From contig JAZAYU010000015.1 in NCBI GenBank assembly GCA_038501625.1, forward strand, positions 8,888,991 to 8,952,990: 64,000 nucleotides of DNA, given 5' to 3'. The notes beneath the pieces were generated by a model. That model had not been told where the DNA came from and searched no databases. It saw only the letters and a list, made by a program, of their open reading frames with translations. Source of the stretch: Corbicula japonica (taxonomy: Eukaryota > Mollusca > Bivalvia > Venerida > Cyrenidae). Below, piece by piece: positions 25,101 through 36,192 of the stretch (within the stretch, counting starts at the first letter, position 1; the number at the start of each line of letters is the position of its first letter). The position numbers were made by a program, and so were the translations under genes.

Positions 25101-28100
25101 ACTACAGCTTTAAAACTTGGCACACTTGTTCATCATCATGTCCCGAGTGTGTATACCAAGAACCATAACTCTGACTTTCATTTTGATCAAATTATGGCCC
25201 TTTTTCGACTTAGAATTTCAGGTTAAAGTTTGCATGCAAGCTACTATACAAACTAATAACTTCAATACTACTTATACTACAGCTTTGAAACTTTCAACAC
25301 TTGTTCATCATCATATCCCAAGTGTGTATGCCAAGAACCATAATTCTAACTTTCATTTTTATCAAATTATGCCCCTTTTTCGACTTAGAATTTCAGGTTA
25401 AAGTTTGCGTGCAAGCTACTGTACAAACCCATAACTTCCATACTACTTATACTACAGCTTTGAAACTTTCAACACTTGTTCATCATCATATTTGAAGTTT
25501 GTATGCCAAGAACCATAACTCTAACTTCCATTTTGTTCAAATTATGGCCCTTTTTCGACTTAGAATTTCAGGTTAAAGTTTGCGTGCAAGCTAGTTACTT
25601 TCATACTTCTTGTACTACAGCTTTGAAACTTAAGACACTTGTTAACCATCATGACCCTGACTATTTCTACCAAGAACCATAACTCTTTCATTCATTTTTA
25701 ATCAAATTATGGCCCTTTTTCAATTTAGAATTTCAGGTTAAAGTTTGCGTGCAAGCTAGTTACTTTCATACTTCTTGTACTATAGCTTTGAGACTTAAGA
25801 CACTTGTTTACCATCATGACCCTGACTATGTATGCCAAGAACCATAACTCTTTCTTTCATTTTTAATCAAATTAAGGCCCTTTTTCGACTTAGAATTTCA
25901 GGTTAAAGTTTGCGTGGAAGCTAGTTACTTTCATACTTCTTGTACTATAGCTTTGAAACTTATTCACCATCATGACCCTGACTATGTATGCCAAGAACCA
26001 TAACTCTTTGATTTTTTTCAAATTACTGCCCTTTTTAGACTTAAAAATTAAGGTTTAAAACTTTGTATACCTTTATTTTATCTTACATCGGGTTTATTTT
26101 CAAAGGCCCATAACTCATCCTTGCTTTTTTATATTTGATTTTTGCCCCTTTTCACTTGAAATTAGAATTAAGACTTATACATAATTGTTAAAGTTTCAAT
26201 GTTAGTGTTTTTCATATGTAATGCTATATAAAAGGTGTAAAACAGATGTCCTTAACATACTTTGGTTGAAAGTGTTGAGTAATTGTGGGGTGGGTGGGTG
26301 CATAGACTATACTATACTATACCATACCATACCATACCATACCATACCATACCACTGTACTGTACTGTACCACCACCACCTCCACATACCAACACCACCA
26401 ACAACAACAACTACCAACAACACCAACATAAACAACAACAACACCAACAAAACCACCAACAACAACACCACCAACACCACCACCAACAACAACACCAACA
26501 CCACCACCAACAACAACACCAACAACAATATCAACACCACCAACAACACAAACACAAACAACAACACCACCACCAACAACAACAACACTAACAACAACAA
26601 CAACGCCATCACCACCACCAACAACACCGCCACCAACAACAACACCACCACCATTAATAACAACACCACCAACAACAACACAACCTCCAACAACAACAAC
26701 ACCAACACAAACAACTACACCACCATCGCCAACAACAACACCACCAACAACAACACCATCAACAACAACAACACCACCAACAACAACACCATCAACAACA
26801 ACAACAACCACCACCAACACCACCAACAACACCACCAACAACAACAACACCACCACCAACAACAACACCAACAACAACACCACCACCACCAACAACAACA
26901 TCATCACCACCACCAACAACACCACCACCACCAACAACAACACCACTACCAACAACAACAACACCACCACCACTAACAACACCACCAACAACAACATCAA
27001 CACCACCAACACCAGCACCAACAACAACACCACCGCCACCAGCAACACCAACACCACCACCAACAACAACACCAACAACATCAACACCAACAACAACATC
27101 AACACCACCACCAACAACAACACCACCACAAACACAAACAACAACAACACCACCACCACCAACAACAACAACAACACCATCACCACCAACAACAACACCA
27201 CCACCAACAACAACACCACCACCATTAATAACAACACCACCAACACAAACAACTACACCACCATCACCAACAACAACACCACCAACAACAACACCATCAA
27301 CAACAACACCAACAACAGCAACACCACCACCAACAACACCACCACCACCAACAACAACAACAACACCACCACCAACAACAACAACACCAACAACAACAAC
27401 ACCACCAACAACAACAACATTATCACCACCACCAACAACACCACCACCACCAACATCAACACCACTACAAACAACAACAACACCACCACCACTAACAACA
27501 CCACCAACAACAACATCAACACCACCAACACCAGCACCAACAACAACACCACCACCACCAGCAACACCAACACCACCACCAACAACAACACCAACATCAA
27601 CATCACCACCAACAACAGCAACAACAACACCACCACCACCACCACCACCACCACCACCAGCAACAACACTACCACCACCACCAACAACAACACCAACAAT
27701 GCCAACACCAACAACACCACCACCAACAACAACACCAACAACAGCAACAACACCACCACCAACAACAACAACACCACCACCAACAACAGCAACCAGCATA
27801 CTATACTGTACTTCACCACGCCACACCACTATAGGTGGGCAAAGATAGTGGGTTGATGGGTGTGGGATCTGGGGTTTATGGGCTGGGTTGTGTAAACCCT
27901 AAAAAAAATCTACAAGAATAAATTAAGTGTAATTTATTGATTTCCTAACTTGGATTAAGAAACTTTTGTTCATGTGTGTTTGTTGGTGGTGTCATAAACT
28001 CCTGAATCACTCCCCAGTTTAAATGAAGCCCAGTTACAATGTGCTTAATAATTCTGACTTTTCGAATAGTCGAGCGTGCAGTCGTTTCCGACTGGCTCTT

Positions 28101-29923
28101 GTTATGCATGTGTGACCAGTGTTGATCCAGATTGCATTTCTGTGCTGTCTGTTCAGGATGTTCACTAATCACTTTTTGGCCAGAAATAACCTAATAAATC
28201 AAAAGCCAAAAGATCAGATCATGATCAGATGGCAAGGATGTGCCGGCTGTTCTGGATCTACACTGTCTGCCCATGCAATAAAGCTGTATCTATGGAGTAA
28301 AGTGTTAAAAATGGATTTTAACAATAACGTCAGTCAGAAAGAATAAATATTTACCAACATGGTCAAAGGGAGAGGATCCAAAGTATAAAATTCATTGTAT
28401 GTGAATTTCCAACATTTCAGATCCCACTATATACTGCTATCCATGCACAAAGTGTGAGAGGCGATTCCGCAGTCACAAAATGATGAATCTACACATCAGA
28501 CAAGTGCACAAACGTCTCGGCAGGTTACAGTGCAAATGGCCAGGCTGTGACAAGGTGCTAAATGACAAGGCGACATTCAAGAAGCACTATTGTATACATA
28601 CAGGTAAAGTGCAGTTATGCCCCCCTTCGAAGAAGCAGGAGTATATTGCTTTGCACATGTCGGTCAGTCTGTCCGTAACCAACCTTGTCAGATCAATAAC
28701 AAGACAACCATCTGACATACAGTCATGAGATTTGATAGAGGGGTTGTTCATCACAAGATGATCCCTATTTGGGGTCAGTAGGTCAAGGTCATAGTGACCT
28801 TCAATAAAATAACAGCCGATTAAATTTAACATAGTTGTCTGAAATCACAGTAGCAATTATCAAGCCGAGTTTCATAACTTTTGACTGTAGTTTTTGTCAT
28901 TAGTTTCACCCCCTTTTTCACTTACAAAATTTAAAATTCACAATGTGATGCCTTCTTGTAATTTGTTGGGTTTTTTTTTTGGTCACTGCAGGAGAGAAAC
29001 CCAATCAGTGTCCATTGTGTGAACGACGTTTTATACAGCGTGTGGCCCTGAAATACCATCTAAAAACTCAACACAAAACGGTGGACTATGAAAAGCTGAT
29101 GCCTCCATTGAAACAAGGTTTGTAGCATTAAACCATTTACTCCTTAGAATATGGCTTGTTTCCTACAAAAACTATTGTAGCTTTATGTAGCTTTAAGTAT
29201 GCCTGCACACAATAAAATTTTTGCAAAATAATCAGGAAACGCATTAGAAAACAAAACAATAACAAAAGCAAAATCAGTGGAAAAAGTGTGTCCATTACAT
29301 TCATTGTGCAGGTTAACACTTTCTTCAATACATACACGTTTTTACGCATGTGCGACCAGTGTAGATCTAGATCAGCCTGCAAATCCATGCTGTATGATCA
29401 GGATCTGCACTGTTTGCATTTTGGTCAGAAATAACCTTATACATCAAAAGGCAAATAGTGTAGATCCTGATCAGATAGTGTATTGTGCTGGCTGATCAGG
29501 ATATTCACTGTTCGCCCATGCCATAAAGGCGTATGTATATAATATGGAGGAGAGTTATACAAAACCAGGAACAAGAAAACTAAGTTCTTATGTTTGATTA
29601 TTTCAGGGGATCACCGAGAGAAGAGACCAGACAGTGATCTTAATGAAATGATGGTGGAGCCGTTGCCCATGGCAGCAGAAGATATGGATGATGAAGGGGA
29701 GACAACTACGATACAGGTCGAAGTGCCGGAAGGGACAGATATACAGTCCCTCATCGCAGGGTCAAATGTCATCGAGGGTACACCTGTGGAACTATCCGAC
29801 TCGGCCCTTGTGTCAGATCTGATCAACACGATCAACCAATCGAGCGGAGGGGGGCCTGTCCCTGAAGCTCTGCAGCACGTGTTTGAAGGAGGAAATAAAA
29901 CTATAGTTATATATTACCAATAA
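16132..29923 (+). CDS. C2H2 zinc-finger protein with acidic N-terminus, eleven fingers
   Basis: Exons 16132-17562, 17835-17907, 18395-18606, 19322-19394, 19972-20159, 22199-22271, 24190-24393, 28421-28603, 28992-29117 and 29607-29923 join in phase to 2880 nt (959 residues). Residues 1-460 are charged and disordered, with a basic patch (GKKRKKES), three SEVSEVTATDQT repeats and a long Glu/Asp tract. Eleven C2H2 fingers follow from C464. Fingers 1, 3 and 5 have the unusual spacing C-x2-C-x11-H-x4-H, start CPxC and are cut by a phase-0 intron. Fingers 2, 4 and 6 are C-x2-C-x12-H-x4-H, with phase-1 introns. Fingers 7-9 and 11 are conventional; finger 10 is C-x4-C, and HTGEKP links 10 to 11. The tail is acidic and ends KTIVIYYQ. 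A nuclear DNA-binding role is inferred; I do not recognise an orthologue. The ATG has no in-frame competitor but may sit in a second exon. Confidence 0.9.
16694..16801 (+). repeat. Three tandem 36-bp coding repeats
   Basis: Each unit encodes the twelve residues SEVSEVTATDQT. Units two and three are almost identical at DNA level, including synonymous positions, so the duplication is recent or kept uniform by slippage. It adds twelve residues per unit without shifting the frame. Confidence 0.9.
18124..18262. repeat. Nested-palindrome MITE family A, shortened
   Basis: The copy starts TTAACCCTTTACTCCATA and has only one palindromic half. Further family-A pieces in this gene's introns lie at 19019-19190, 19455-19505, 19845-19905, 22685-22830, 23938-24055 and 28105-28310. 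Confidence 0.6.
20350..20745. repeat. Dispersed repeat ending in a palindrome
   Basis: AAGGATTGAATCAATATTTA (from about 20597) faces its complement near 20735 (ATCGATTCAATCCTT), with TTTTCATTTGGGTATGGAAA facing TTTTCCGTATCCAAATGA between. The part before it (CACGTTTTGCCACGATTAGC ... ATCATGAATTCTTCTCATAA) recurs in altered form at 59715-59930, so the two loci share one family. Confidence 0.6.
20765..21800. repeat. Satellite-like array, 62-bp unit, in zinc-finger intron 5
   Basis: About 16 head-to-tail units contain GGGTGGAATATTGTGCAAAT, CTGTAAATTGGTGGTCTTAA and TAATGAGGTGGTCTGTTAAT. Units differ by a few substitutions (GATCTGGG or AATCAGGG; ATAGTG or ATTGTG) and a one-base loss in some copies. 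Blocks of alternating variants suggest higher-order duplication. It lies between exons 5 and 6 of the gene. Confidence 0.95.
22840..23935. repeat. Bivalve-type repeat element with about 155-bp tandem units
   Basis: It begins TGCCCCCACAAAGTGGGAGG, GCATATAGAGTTGCACACG and then has six diverging units. Each contains AATCTTGTGGCATCAACTCC, AACTTGCACAGATGATGAAG and GTTATGGCCCTTTGTT. The first three or four units are alike and the later ones drift. It ends near GGGGGCATCAGTGTCCTGTG. A stub of the same start appears at 46925-46960. Short open frames within are repeat artefacts. Confidence 0.8.
24818..28085. mobile_element. Composite element bounded by inverted CTCGACTATTCGAA ends
   Basis: Left end AGCTCGACTATTCGAAGAAT (from about 24818) matches the inverted right end TTTTCGAATAGTCGAGC (about 28057-28073). 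Inside, from left to right: GTACTCACTTGGGCGTCGGC, about seven 150-185-bp units (24885-26050) built on AAAGTTTGCGTGCAAGCTA, GCCAAGAACCATAACTCT and AATTATGGCCCTTTTTCGAC, a degraded zone, then the C/A microsatellite at 26300-27830. No transposase frame is seen, so mobility is inferred from the ends. It fills intron 7 of the zinc-finger gene. Confidence 0.6.
26300..27830. repeat. 1.5-kb C/A-only microsatellite (mixed CAA, CCA, ACC)
   Basis: The plus strand is almost wholly C and A in mixed CAACAACAC and CACCACCAC motifs, preceded by (ACCAT)n at about 26310-26352 and CTGTACTGTACTGTACC. Occasional T or G interrupts it. With no T on one strand and no A on the other, stop codons cannot occur, which explains open frames of 188-345 codons on both strands. 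Repeated 200-bp blocks (26600-26990 against 27150-27500) show segmental duplication inside the array. Confidence 0.95.
28612..28965. repeat. Dispersed bivalve-type repeat
   Basis: It begins TGCCCCCCTTCGAAGAAGCA, just nine bases after exon 8 of the zinc-finger gene. It continues ATTGCTTTGCACATGTCGGT, GGGTCAGTAGGTCAAGGTCA and CAATAAAATAACAGCCG. I know words of this kind from intergenic bivalve DNA. No coding frame. Confidence 0.5.
29307..29545. repeat. Nested-palindrome MITE family A, full structure
   Basis: Both halves are present around TTGGTCAGAAATAACCTTAT. The copy sits 60 bp upstream of the last coding exon of the zinc-finger gene. Confidence 0.8.
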
Positions 29924-30956
29924 TAATCTTGGTGTTTGAAATGTTTGACATAACAGACTTTTAGGCTAAAACAAAAATACAGTGAATATAGCATTTGTGG
30001 GCATGAAATTTCATGATATTCAGAAACTTAGAAAGATTTTGAATTGGGGAATGTTGTTGAGTGGGTGGGCATTAACATTTCAAGTTTTTTGTTTAAGTTA
30101 GCGTTTTTCGTTAACCATTCAAGATAATGATTTGAAACTGAAATTGGTTGTCTGACATCTCAATAGCAGAACAAGTTTCATAACTCTTGAACCATAGTTA
30201 TGCCTCTTTTTCACTTAAAATAAAAAAAAACAACAACATTTATTATGAGTTAGACTTGATATTACACTGTTAACCACTTTTGAAATTGTAAACAGTTTTA
30301 GCAAATTCCATTCTTAAATGACATGAAATCTGGACAACCTTTAAGCTAGATGGTATTTAAAAAAAAATGCTGCAGGGTCAGATGCAAGATTTCCAGAAAG
30401 GGGGTTTGCTGCATTGGTCTTAATTTAACCCTATACTCCATATATACATCTTTGGCGAACAGTGTAGATCCAGATCAGCCAGCACATCCTATGCCTTCTG
30501 ATCAGGATCCACACTGTTCACTTTTTGGTCAGAAATAACCTTGTGACTCGAAAAGCGAACAGTGTTGATCCTAGTCAGATTGCACAGTGTGCCAGCGGGT
30601 CATGATCTGGATCTACACTCTTCACCCACTCCATAAAGGTGTATCTATGGCATAATGGGTTAAGTGGGGTGAAAGAGTTTATGAAGTTCAAATTTGAGGT
30701 TGCATGTTTTAGACAATAGTGTGTTAGGTAATTCTTTCTTCATACATATATAGTCCATATTTAAGGGTATAAAGAAGACTTAAGAATAAAGGCATTCCTA
30801 TCAATATGCATTTGATTGTCATTTGTAGAGTTAAGAGGATGAACATTTTTAGGGTAGTTTAAAGATCATGTTTTGTTTTATTATTAATATTAAATAATGT
30901 TGCAAGTACCTCAGTTTGCTTAGATGTTTCCATTCTGTACTGGGTGTAAATTCTTG

Positions 30957-31076
30957 CCCAAGATTATAAAACTGAGAATGGAAACCAGTCTCAAATCCCA
31001 AGCATCTGATTGGACGAAATGGAGACTTGAGACTGGTTTCCATTCTCAGTTCTATAATCTTTGAGCCAGTCTGTAC
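30957..31076. repeat. Fold-back MITE family B
   Basis: AAGATTATAAAACTGAGAAT at the left faces ATTCTCAGTTCTATAATCTT at the right, with GAAACCAGTCTCAAATCC opposite GAGACTGGTTTCC. The arms meet at GGACGAAATGG, so the central CCATTT arm is deleted. Confidence 0.75.
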
Positions 31077-31149
31077 TGGGTGTAAATTCCGCGTTTTGCA
31101 GTTAATAGGTGTATTGTAGCTTTCTGAAGTTTTCTAGTGATATGGCCCA

Positions 31150-31236
31150 TTGTTGGAATCGAACCTGTCCCTTACTGCGACAGCAGGTAGCTTTGTAACT
31201 CCTAGTACACTAGCGGCTGAGCGAGCCCAGACAACC
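31150..31236 (-). mobile_element. tRNA-like SINE head, degraded
   Basis: On the minus strand a good B box (CAGGTTCGATTCCA) lies 3' of an A-box-like CTCAGCCGCTAGTG with tRNA-like spacing. The acceptor ends do not pair, so I call a tRNA-derived SINE fragment rather than a functional tRNA gene. Confidence 0.4.
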
Positions 31237-32553
31237 CTAAAAAGTTTTTACCACTAATCCTGATAAACTAGATCATCATCACAGGACATAAGTTTATTTT
31301 TTTCCAATCTATCATTCATTTAACCCTTTACTCCATAGATACATCTTTATTGCATTGGTGAACAGTGTAGATCCAGGTCAGCCGGCATCTGTGTCATCTG
31401 ATCAACACTACATTGTTTTTTATTCATTATGTTATTTCTGACCGAGAAGTTACCAGTGCAGATTCAGATCAGATGTGACGGCTGATCTGAGTGAGTGAAA
31501 AGCCAAGAATCAGCTTGCTCATCGGCATCATCTGATCAGGATCTGAACTGTTTGCTTTTAGATTCATTAGGTTATTTCTGACCAAGAGAACATTGTAAGT
31601 CCATGTTCGATGGCTTATATGTGCTGGTTGATCTGGATCTAAACTTGTCACTCGTGTGATAAAATGTTTATATATATTGAGAAAAGGGACTATGTAAAAC
31701 TTCAAATTCTTGTCATTTGATGAACTGCATTTCTATCTTACTTAATACTCTGGTAAAACCAAACACCTCTATTTTGTTTCAAAACTGTTGACCTTTTTTT
31801 AAGATGTTGTTGTATGAGACATTATTCAGATGTTGTTAATTTATGTATAAATGTTATAAAAATTAACATTTCTATCCGTACATTAAACTTCTGGTTTTAA
31901 TCATAAATTCAGTCATGATTTGTAAATAATTGCTTGTTGAATAAAAACCTCCATGATATTTATGTTGCATTTAGTTCAGTTGCCCCTCATTAGTGCTCTA
32001 CAGATGACATTTAAATGGTATGTACTAACAAGTGAAATACAGGCCAGTGAAAAGCCATCAACCCTCAAAGTCCCCAATTAGCCAATTAGAGAAGCTCCTG
32101 TTTATAGTGTGTCCTTTTAATAAACTTATCAATGGATTGTAGCAAAACCGCTCTGGAATGACCAGTGGCTGGACTGACCAGTAGCAAAACATATTTGCCC
32201 TGGGGGTTTAAATGAGGTCTTCATTACGTGTACATTTTACTTTGGCAAATTAACATTAAACGCAAGGCTAAGCACCACATGGAAACTCAAGTGATGTGTT
32301 TTCAGAAAACTGATAGTGACTGAAAATGCTTCTGAGAATTTTCGTCTCTTCGCGAGGTTTCCTACTTATCCATTGGCAACAGAATCGTTTTCACGTCAAA
32401 AAATGTTTTCAGAGTGAGAAAAACACAGACTAAAACAAGTTGCATAAAACCAGTTTATACAAGTGAAGTAAATATATTTAACTCCGCAACAAAATATTTA
32501 TGACCAGACTTTAATAGCTCTGCTTTTACTAAAATAATTCAAATTCATCGCAG

Positions 32554-33936
32554 TTAGCCAACAATGGTTCCTGCCTGGTCGTAACTATGTTTTATCAAGA
32601 ATCCAGAAAAGGTCGAGTACAAGGCGCTGTCATCATAAACTCCATAACCGCCACCCCAGCTCTGAACTGACACGTCATCGGCTTGATCCAGTCGGACAAT
32701 AATCATATTTGAGCCTTGATCGAATGCGTTGACCAAATCGTTAGCAAAAATGCCTGCTTTACTAATTCCATTTACAACAATCTTACTGTTAACTCGAGCA
32801 TTGCGGGGTGACAAAAGGGAAGTATAGAACAAATAAGTCCCAGCGACTGGAGCGATAAAGACACCATGGTGGGCATTGTAGCCTTTTCCAATGTTGGTTT
32901 CCACGTGATCAAAGACAATGTTCTGGTTTGCTCCAAGATGCAAAACTGTTCCTGATAAAGCAGCACTGAAAGCAACGGTCACTTCGTTTTCAGCTTGGCG
33001 GATCCGGTTGCCTGCAAATTACGAACAATGGTGTAATTCATCAGCAAAATTCCTAGCATATACAAACTGTCATCAAATTTTATAGATATTTATTTTTGAT
33101 GTTGAGTATACAAGAACAATTAGACAGCAGACTCATATTAGCGCTGCATGGCTAGAATTCCCGAGCAAAAATGAGCTTGTATGATTTGTTTACAAGATGA
33201 AACCCGAAAGCTCTAAAGTTCCAATAAACAAAATATTTAAGAACTGAATCAATATTTTGAAAATATGTTCTAGTCTAAGCAGATTTTACTGTTAATTCAA
33301 AGACCAAAGTAAAACACCAAAATGCTTACAAAACTTGTCTATCATACAAAAATGAATACATTTTTAGGTAGTCTTGGTGACTGAAATTCCTTAATGCGAC
33401 AATTCTCGCTTACATTCTACTTTTCAAATGATTAATTATATACCGGTGGATTTCTTTTCGTTAATTTTTGTGTATGGTCCGTCAGCATATATGTTTGTTT
33501 CGTTGGTGTATTTTTCTTGTTTTGCCAATGAGGTTTTCTTATTGTTACTTGATATCTGGTACAGTTGTGAGTTTAGACGGGCGTTTTCGACAGTTCGTGA
33601 CTTCAGAATATTAATCTTTTCTTTTTGTATTGCAATTTCTAATTTCATTTGGTCAATAACTTGCCGTTGCAACTCATCCTGATTTTGGAGCTTAGCTAAA
33701 AGTTCTATCTGCAATTCATCTCTCTTTTTTAGCTCAGCAACTTGATTATCGAGTTTAATATTCCGATTTTCGAGTTCCATAATTCGGTCAACTAGCACTT
33801 TATCGCGTACTTCAAGCTTCCTAACACGATCAACGAGTCCATTAAAGGCATCGTCCTTGTCGACTTTGTGTTCAAATTCATCGACATTAGTGTGAACATA
33901 AGTAGTTACCAAGCACACAAACAAAAACGTAAACAT
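32554..33936 (-). CDS. Secreted coiled-coil C1q-domain-containing protein
   Basis: Two exons on the minus strand, 33936-33444 and 33011-32554, join in phase (STCCACCG|GTATAT donor, TTTGCAG acceptor) to 951 nt, 316 residues. Residues 1-16 (MFTFLFVCLVTTYVHT) are a signal peptide. Residues about 20-130 are a heptad-rich coiled coil with repeated KLEVRDK, ELENRN, ELKKRDE and KLQNQDE segments, in place of the collagen stem of vertebrate C1q. The C-terminal 140 residues are a globular C1q domain: VAFSAALSG, NIVFDHVETNIGKGYN, GVFIAPVAGTYLF, SKIVVNG and YSTFSGFLI. The family forms trimers, and in bivalves it is greatly expanded and acts in pathogen recognition. That role here is inferred from the family. 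The exon split between stem and head is typical. Promoter not identified. Confidence 0.93.
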
Positions 33937-36192
33937 ATTTTTTACTTTTTCCTTTCTTACAGTACTATCTTTCTGAAATACTTACACAGACTTTCAAGTA
34001 TTTCTTTGATTAAGAAATTTTCTTATCTGTTTAATTTACACGTATTATCAACGAGTTTGCACCTATGAACTTTCGGTTAAATCAAGCCTATTAATGTTTG
34101 TTAATAGACCCTGGTTAAAATTTACATTGAACGACATAAAATATAATATTAATTGAATTTTAACTGAAGCCTAGACCTAGATGACGATACATTTTAAACT
34201 TTTGTTGATGTTATCCATGTTTGCACAATTGAATTTGATTGTTCTCCTCTCTTCCGGTATATTGACCCGACAACTCTGCGAAGGAGATTGTGTCTTACCC
34301 TAACCCTGAAGGACATAACATCTGTAAAAAGTAAGTATGAAAATGGGTCTATGCTTGCAGTCAATTATTGAGACTAGTAAAGATATGTGTACATCCAAAG
34401 AACAAGACTGGCAGTTTAAACATTGTCACAATAATTCATGGGCGTGTTTCATATTAAAGAAGCAGGTATGAAATCATTTTAGTGATGTGTTGACAATTTT
34501 ATAGGCAGTCCTGCTATGATGTTGGGACGAATAGTATTTCGAAATTTAAGTTTCAATACTTTACTTTTTGTTAATATGATAAGAAACCAGACTAGTATAA
34601 TAACATAGAAATACTGAACGTCAGTCAATCTTTAGTTACTGTATCATATCCCTCAATGATATACATTCCTAATCGTCCAAAACACATCGGCAACAGTTAC
34701 TGTGCGAGAGTCTATAGCGTGTTAAAGTTATACGCCCTTGGAATTTTGAAATGTTTATATTAGACTTAAATATGATAAGTTATTCATCTACGACTATGTT
34801 TTTATTGAAAATCAAAATATCAATGAGTTCAAAAGCCAATAATTTAGTTAAAAATATATAGCGAAATCTTGGTCAGCGCGTGCGTACTTGTAACTTCAAA
34901 CCTTCACTTTTGAGGACTTCCGGGACTCTTGGTGGAAATATGTAAACTTGTATTTTGTAAAGTCCCGAATCTTACGTCTGTTGTAGACAAAGAGCATCGG
35001 CGCAGTAGTTAAACCATTTATCTTTGTTCATAACAGTGTATTTTAGAGGCAATTTAACGCGAGTTGCCATAGTTATTTCAACATTTGTAATTTGAAATAT
35101 TTTCGGACAAATTATTTTCGGATATTTAATTATTATACTATTTTATATTAATGTATGTGTTATTCATACATGCCAGGTATGGAAAAATAATTAAGTGAGA
35201 CTGGTGACATTTTTAAGTGAGATTTGAGCAAAAATAAGTAAGATTTTCTAAAGCGTGTCGAAACATGGTATATTTTAAATGTTCTTATATCAAAATCAAA
35301 TAAAATATTTTTGACTAAAATCTTTATGCCACATTTTTTAAAAAAATGTCCACTGAAAATTCATACTATTCAAGGCATTAGTTATCCACTATGTGCAATT
35401 ACTGACATTCATGAAGAAAGTCTAGTTTTGCATTTGCAAAAAAATTATTCTTGTAGCTTTACAGAAAGGAGAGAGAAGGGCCCAAAAGTTTGACAAATCT
35501 TATTTTTATTCACCTTGGATTAATGCTTTAGCATGCCAATTAAAACCAAAACTCTTGACAATTAACACCTTCAAAGGTTACCCTTCAAAGTTACACCTAA
35601 GAAGTTTACCCATCCTAGCCGAAAACTGTAACACAAGTTTGCATTGAAATTGTACCCCCAACTGAGACACAAAGATGTTTGAGCAAACATATCAATTAAT
35701 AAGAAAAGTTAATTGAATAACATCTTATCTAACATGGGATGTTAATCCATTGCCCCATGGTAATTGAAGCAGATGAAACAAAATGTCATAATTTCCAATA
35801 ATCACTGTCAATCAAGCGCTTTCATTTCGAATTCGGCGATCCTCAGACTTATTTGAGACATTGAAAATTGCCCTGCTGGTGACAATTTTTTTTTAAGAGA
35901 AATTTTCAAAAATATGTGAGTTTTTTGTTTTTATCTGTTAGACTGTGAGGGTGGGTGAAATTCCGTGAGTTTTTACCTCACAGCATGAGACTTGGCATGT
36001 ATGTTTATTTTCAGGGAACCTTGTTCAAAATGAATTCATATCAATTTACAGAGTTTCTCATATGTATCATTTTATTTATACACAAGGTATTACAGATGAA
36101 AGAAATGAATTAAATGTTTGTTTAGGTTGAGAATGCCCAGCTTCTATGCTCGATAATTTGTAGCCAGACACTGGTAACACAACTGCTAAAAC
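33937..36192. other. Intergenic space between the divergent C1q and TRRAP genes
   Basis: No gene or clear repeat family is seen. A GC-richer point at 34915-34990 holds ACTTCCGGGACTC (34916-34923 is a perfect ETS/GABP core on the minus strand) and GCATCGGCGCAGTAG. I infer a TRRAP promoter there with a 5' UTR intron before the start codon at 36193, because housekeeping animal genes often use ETS sites. The rest is A/T-rich, with direct words GTGAGACTGGTGAC and GTGAGATTTGAGC near 35196-35230. Confidence 0.35.

Larger units (their letters stand above)
29924..31946 (+). other. 3' region of the zinc-finger gene with embedded repeats
   Basis: No coding exon is seen. AATAAA occurs at 30219-30224, 30785-30790 and 31940-31945; any could end the transcript, and the last would give a 2-kb 3' UTR. 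Embedded are family A at 30425-30662 and a double copy at 31320-31690, family B at 30957-31076, and a tRNA-like SINE fragment at 31150-31236. The stretch 31947-32553 has no recognisable feature. Confidence 0.4.

Noticed and set aside
24942..25682. Repeated 94-codon frames (MAHLFVIMSRVCMPRT...)
   Set aside because: These come from the roughly 180-bp tandem units. They overlap each other and lie within a zinc-finger gene intron.
26221..27829. Open frames of 188-345 codons on both strands (Asn/Thr/His-rich or Val/Gly-rich)
   Set aside because: The region is C/A-only microsatellite, where stop codons cannot form on either strand. There is no splice context, start context or domain.
31150..31236. 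Functional tRNA gene on the minus strand
   Set aside because: The B box is good but the acceptor stem does not pair and the A box is weak, so a degraded tRNA-derived SINE fits better.
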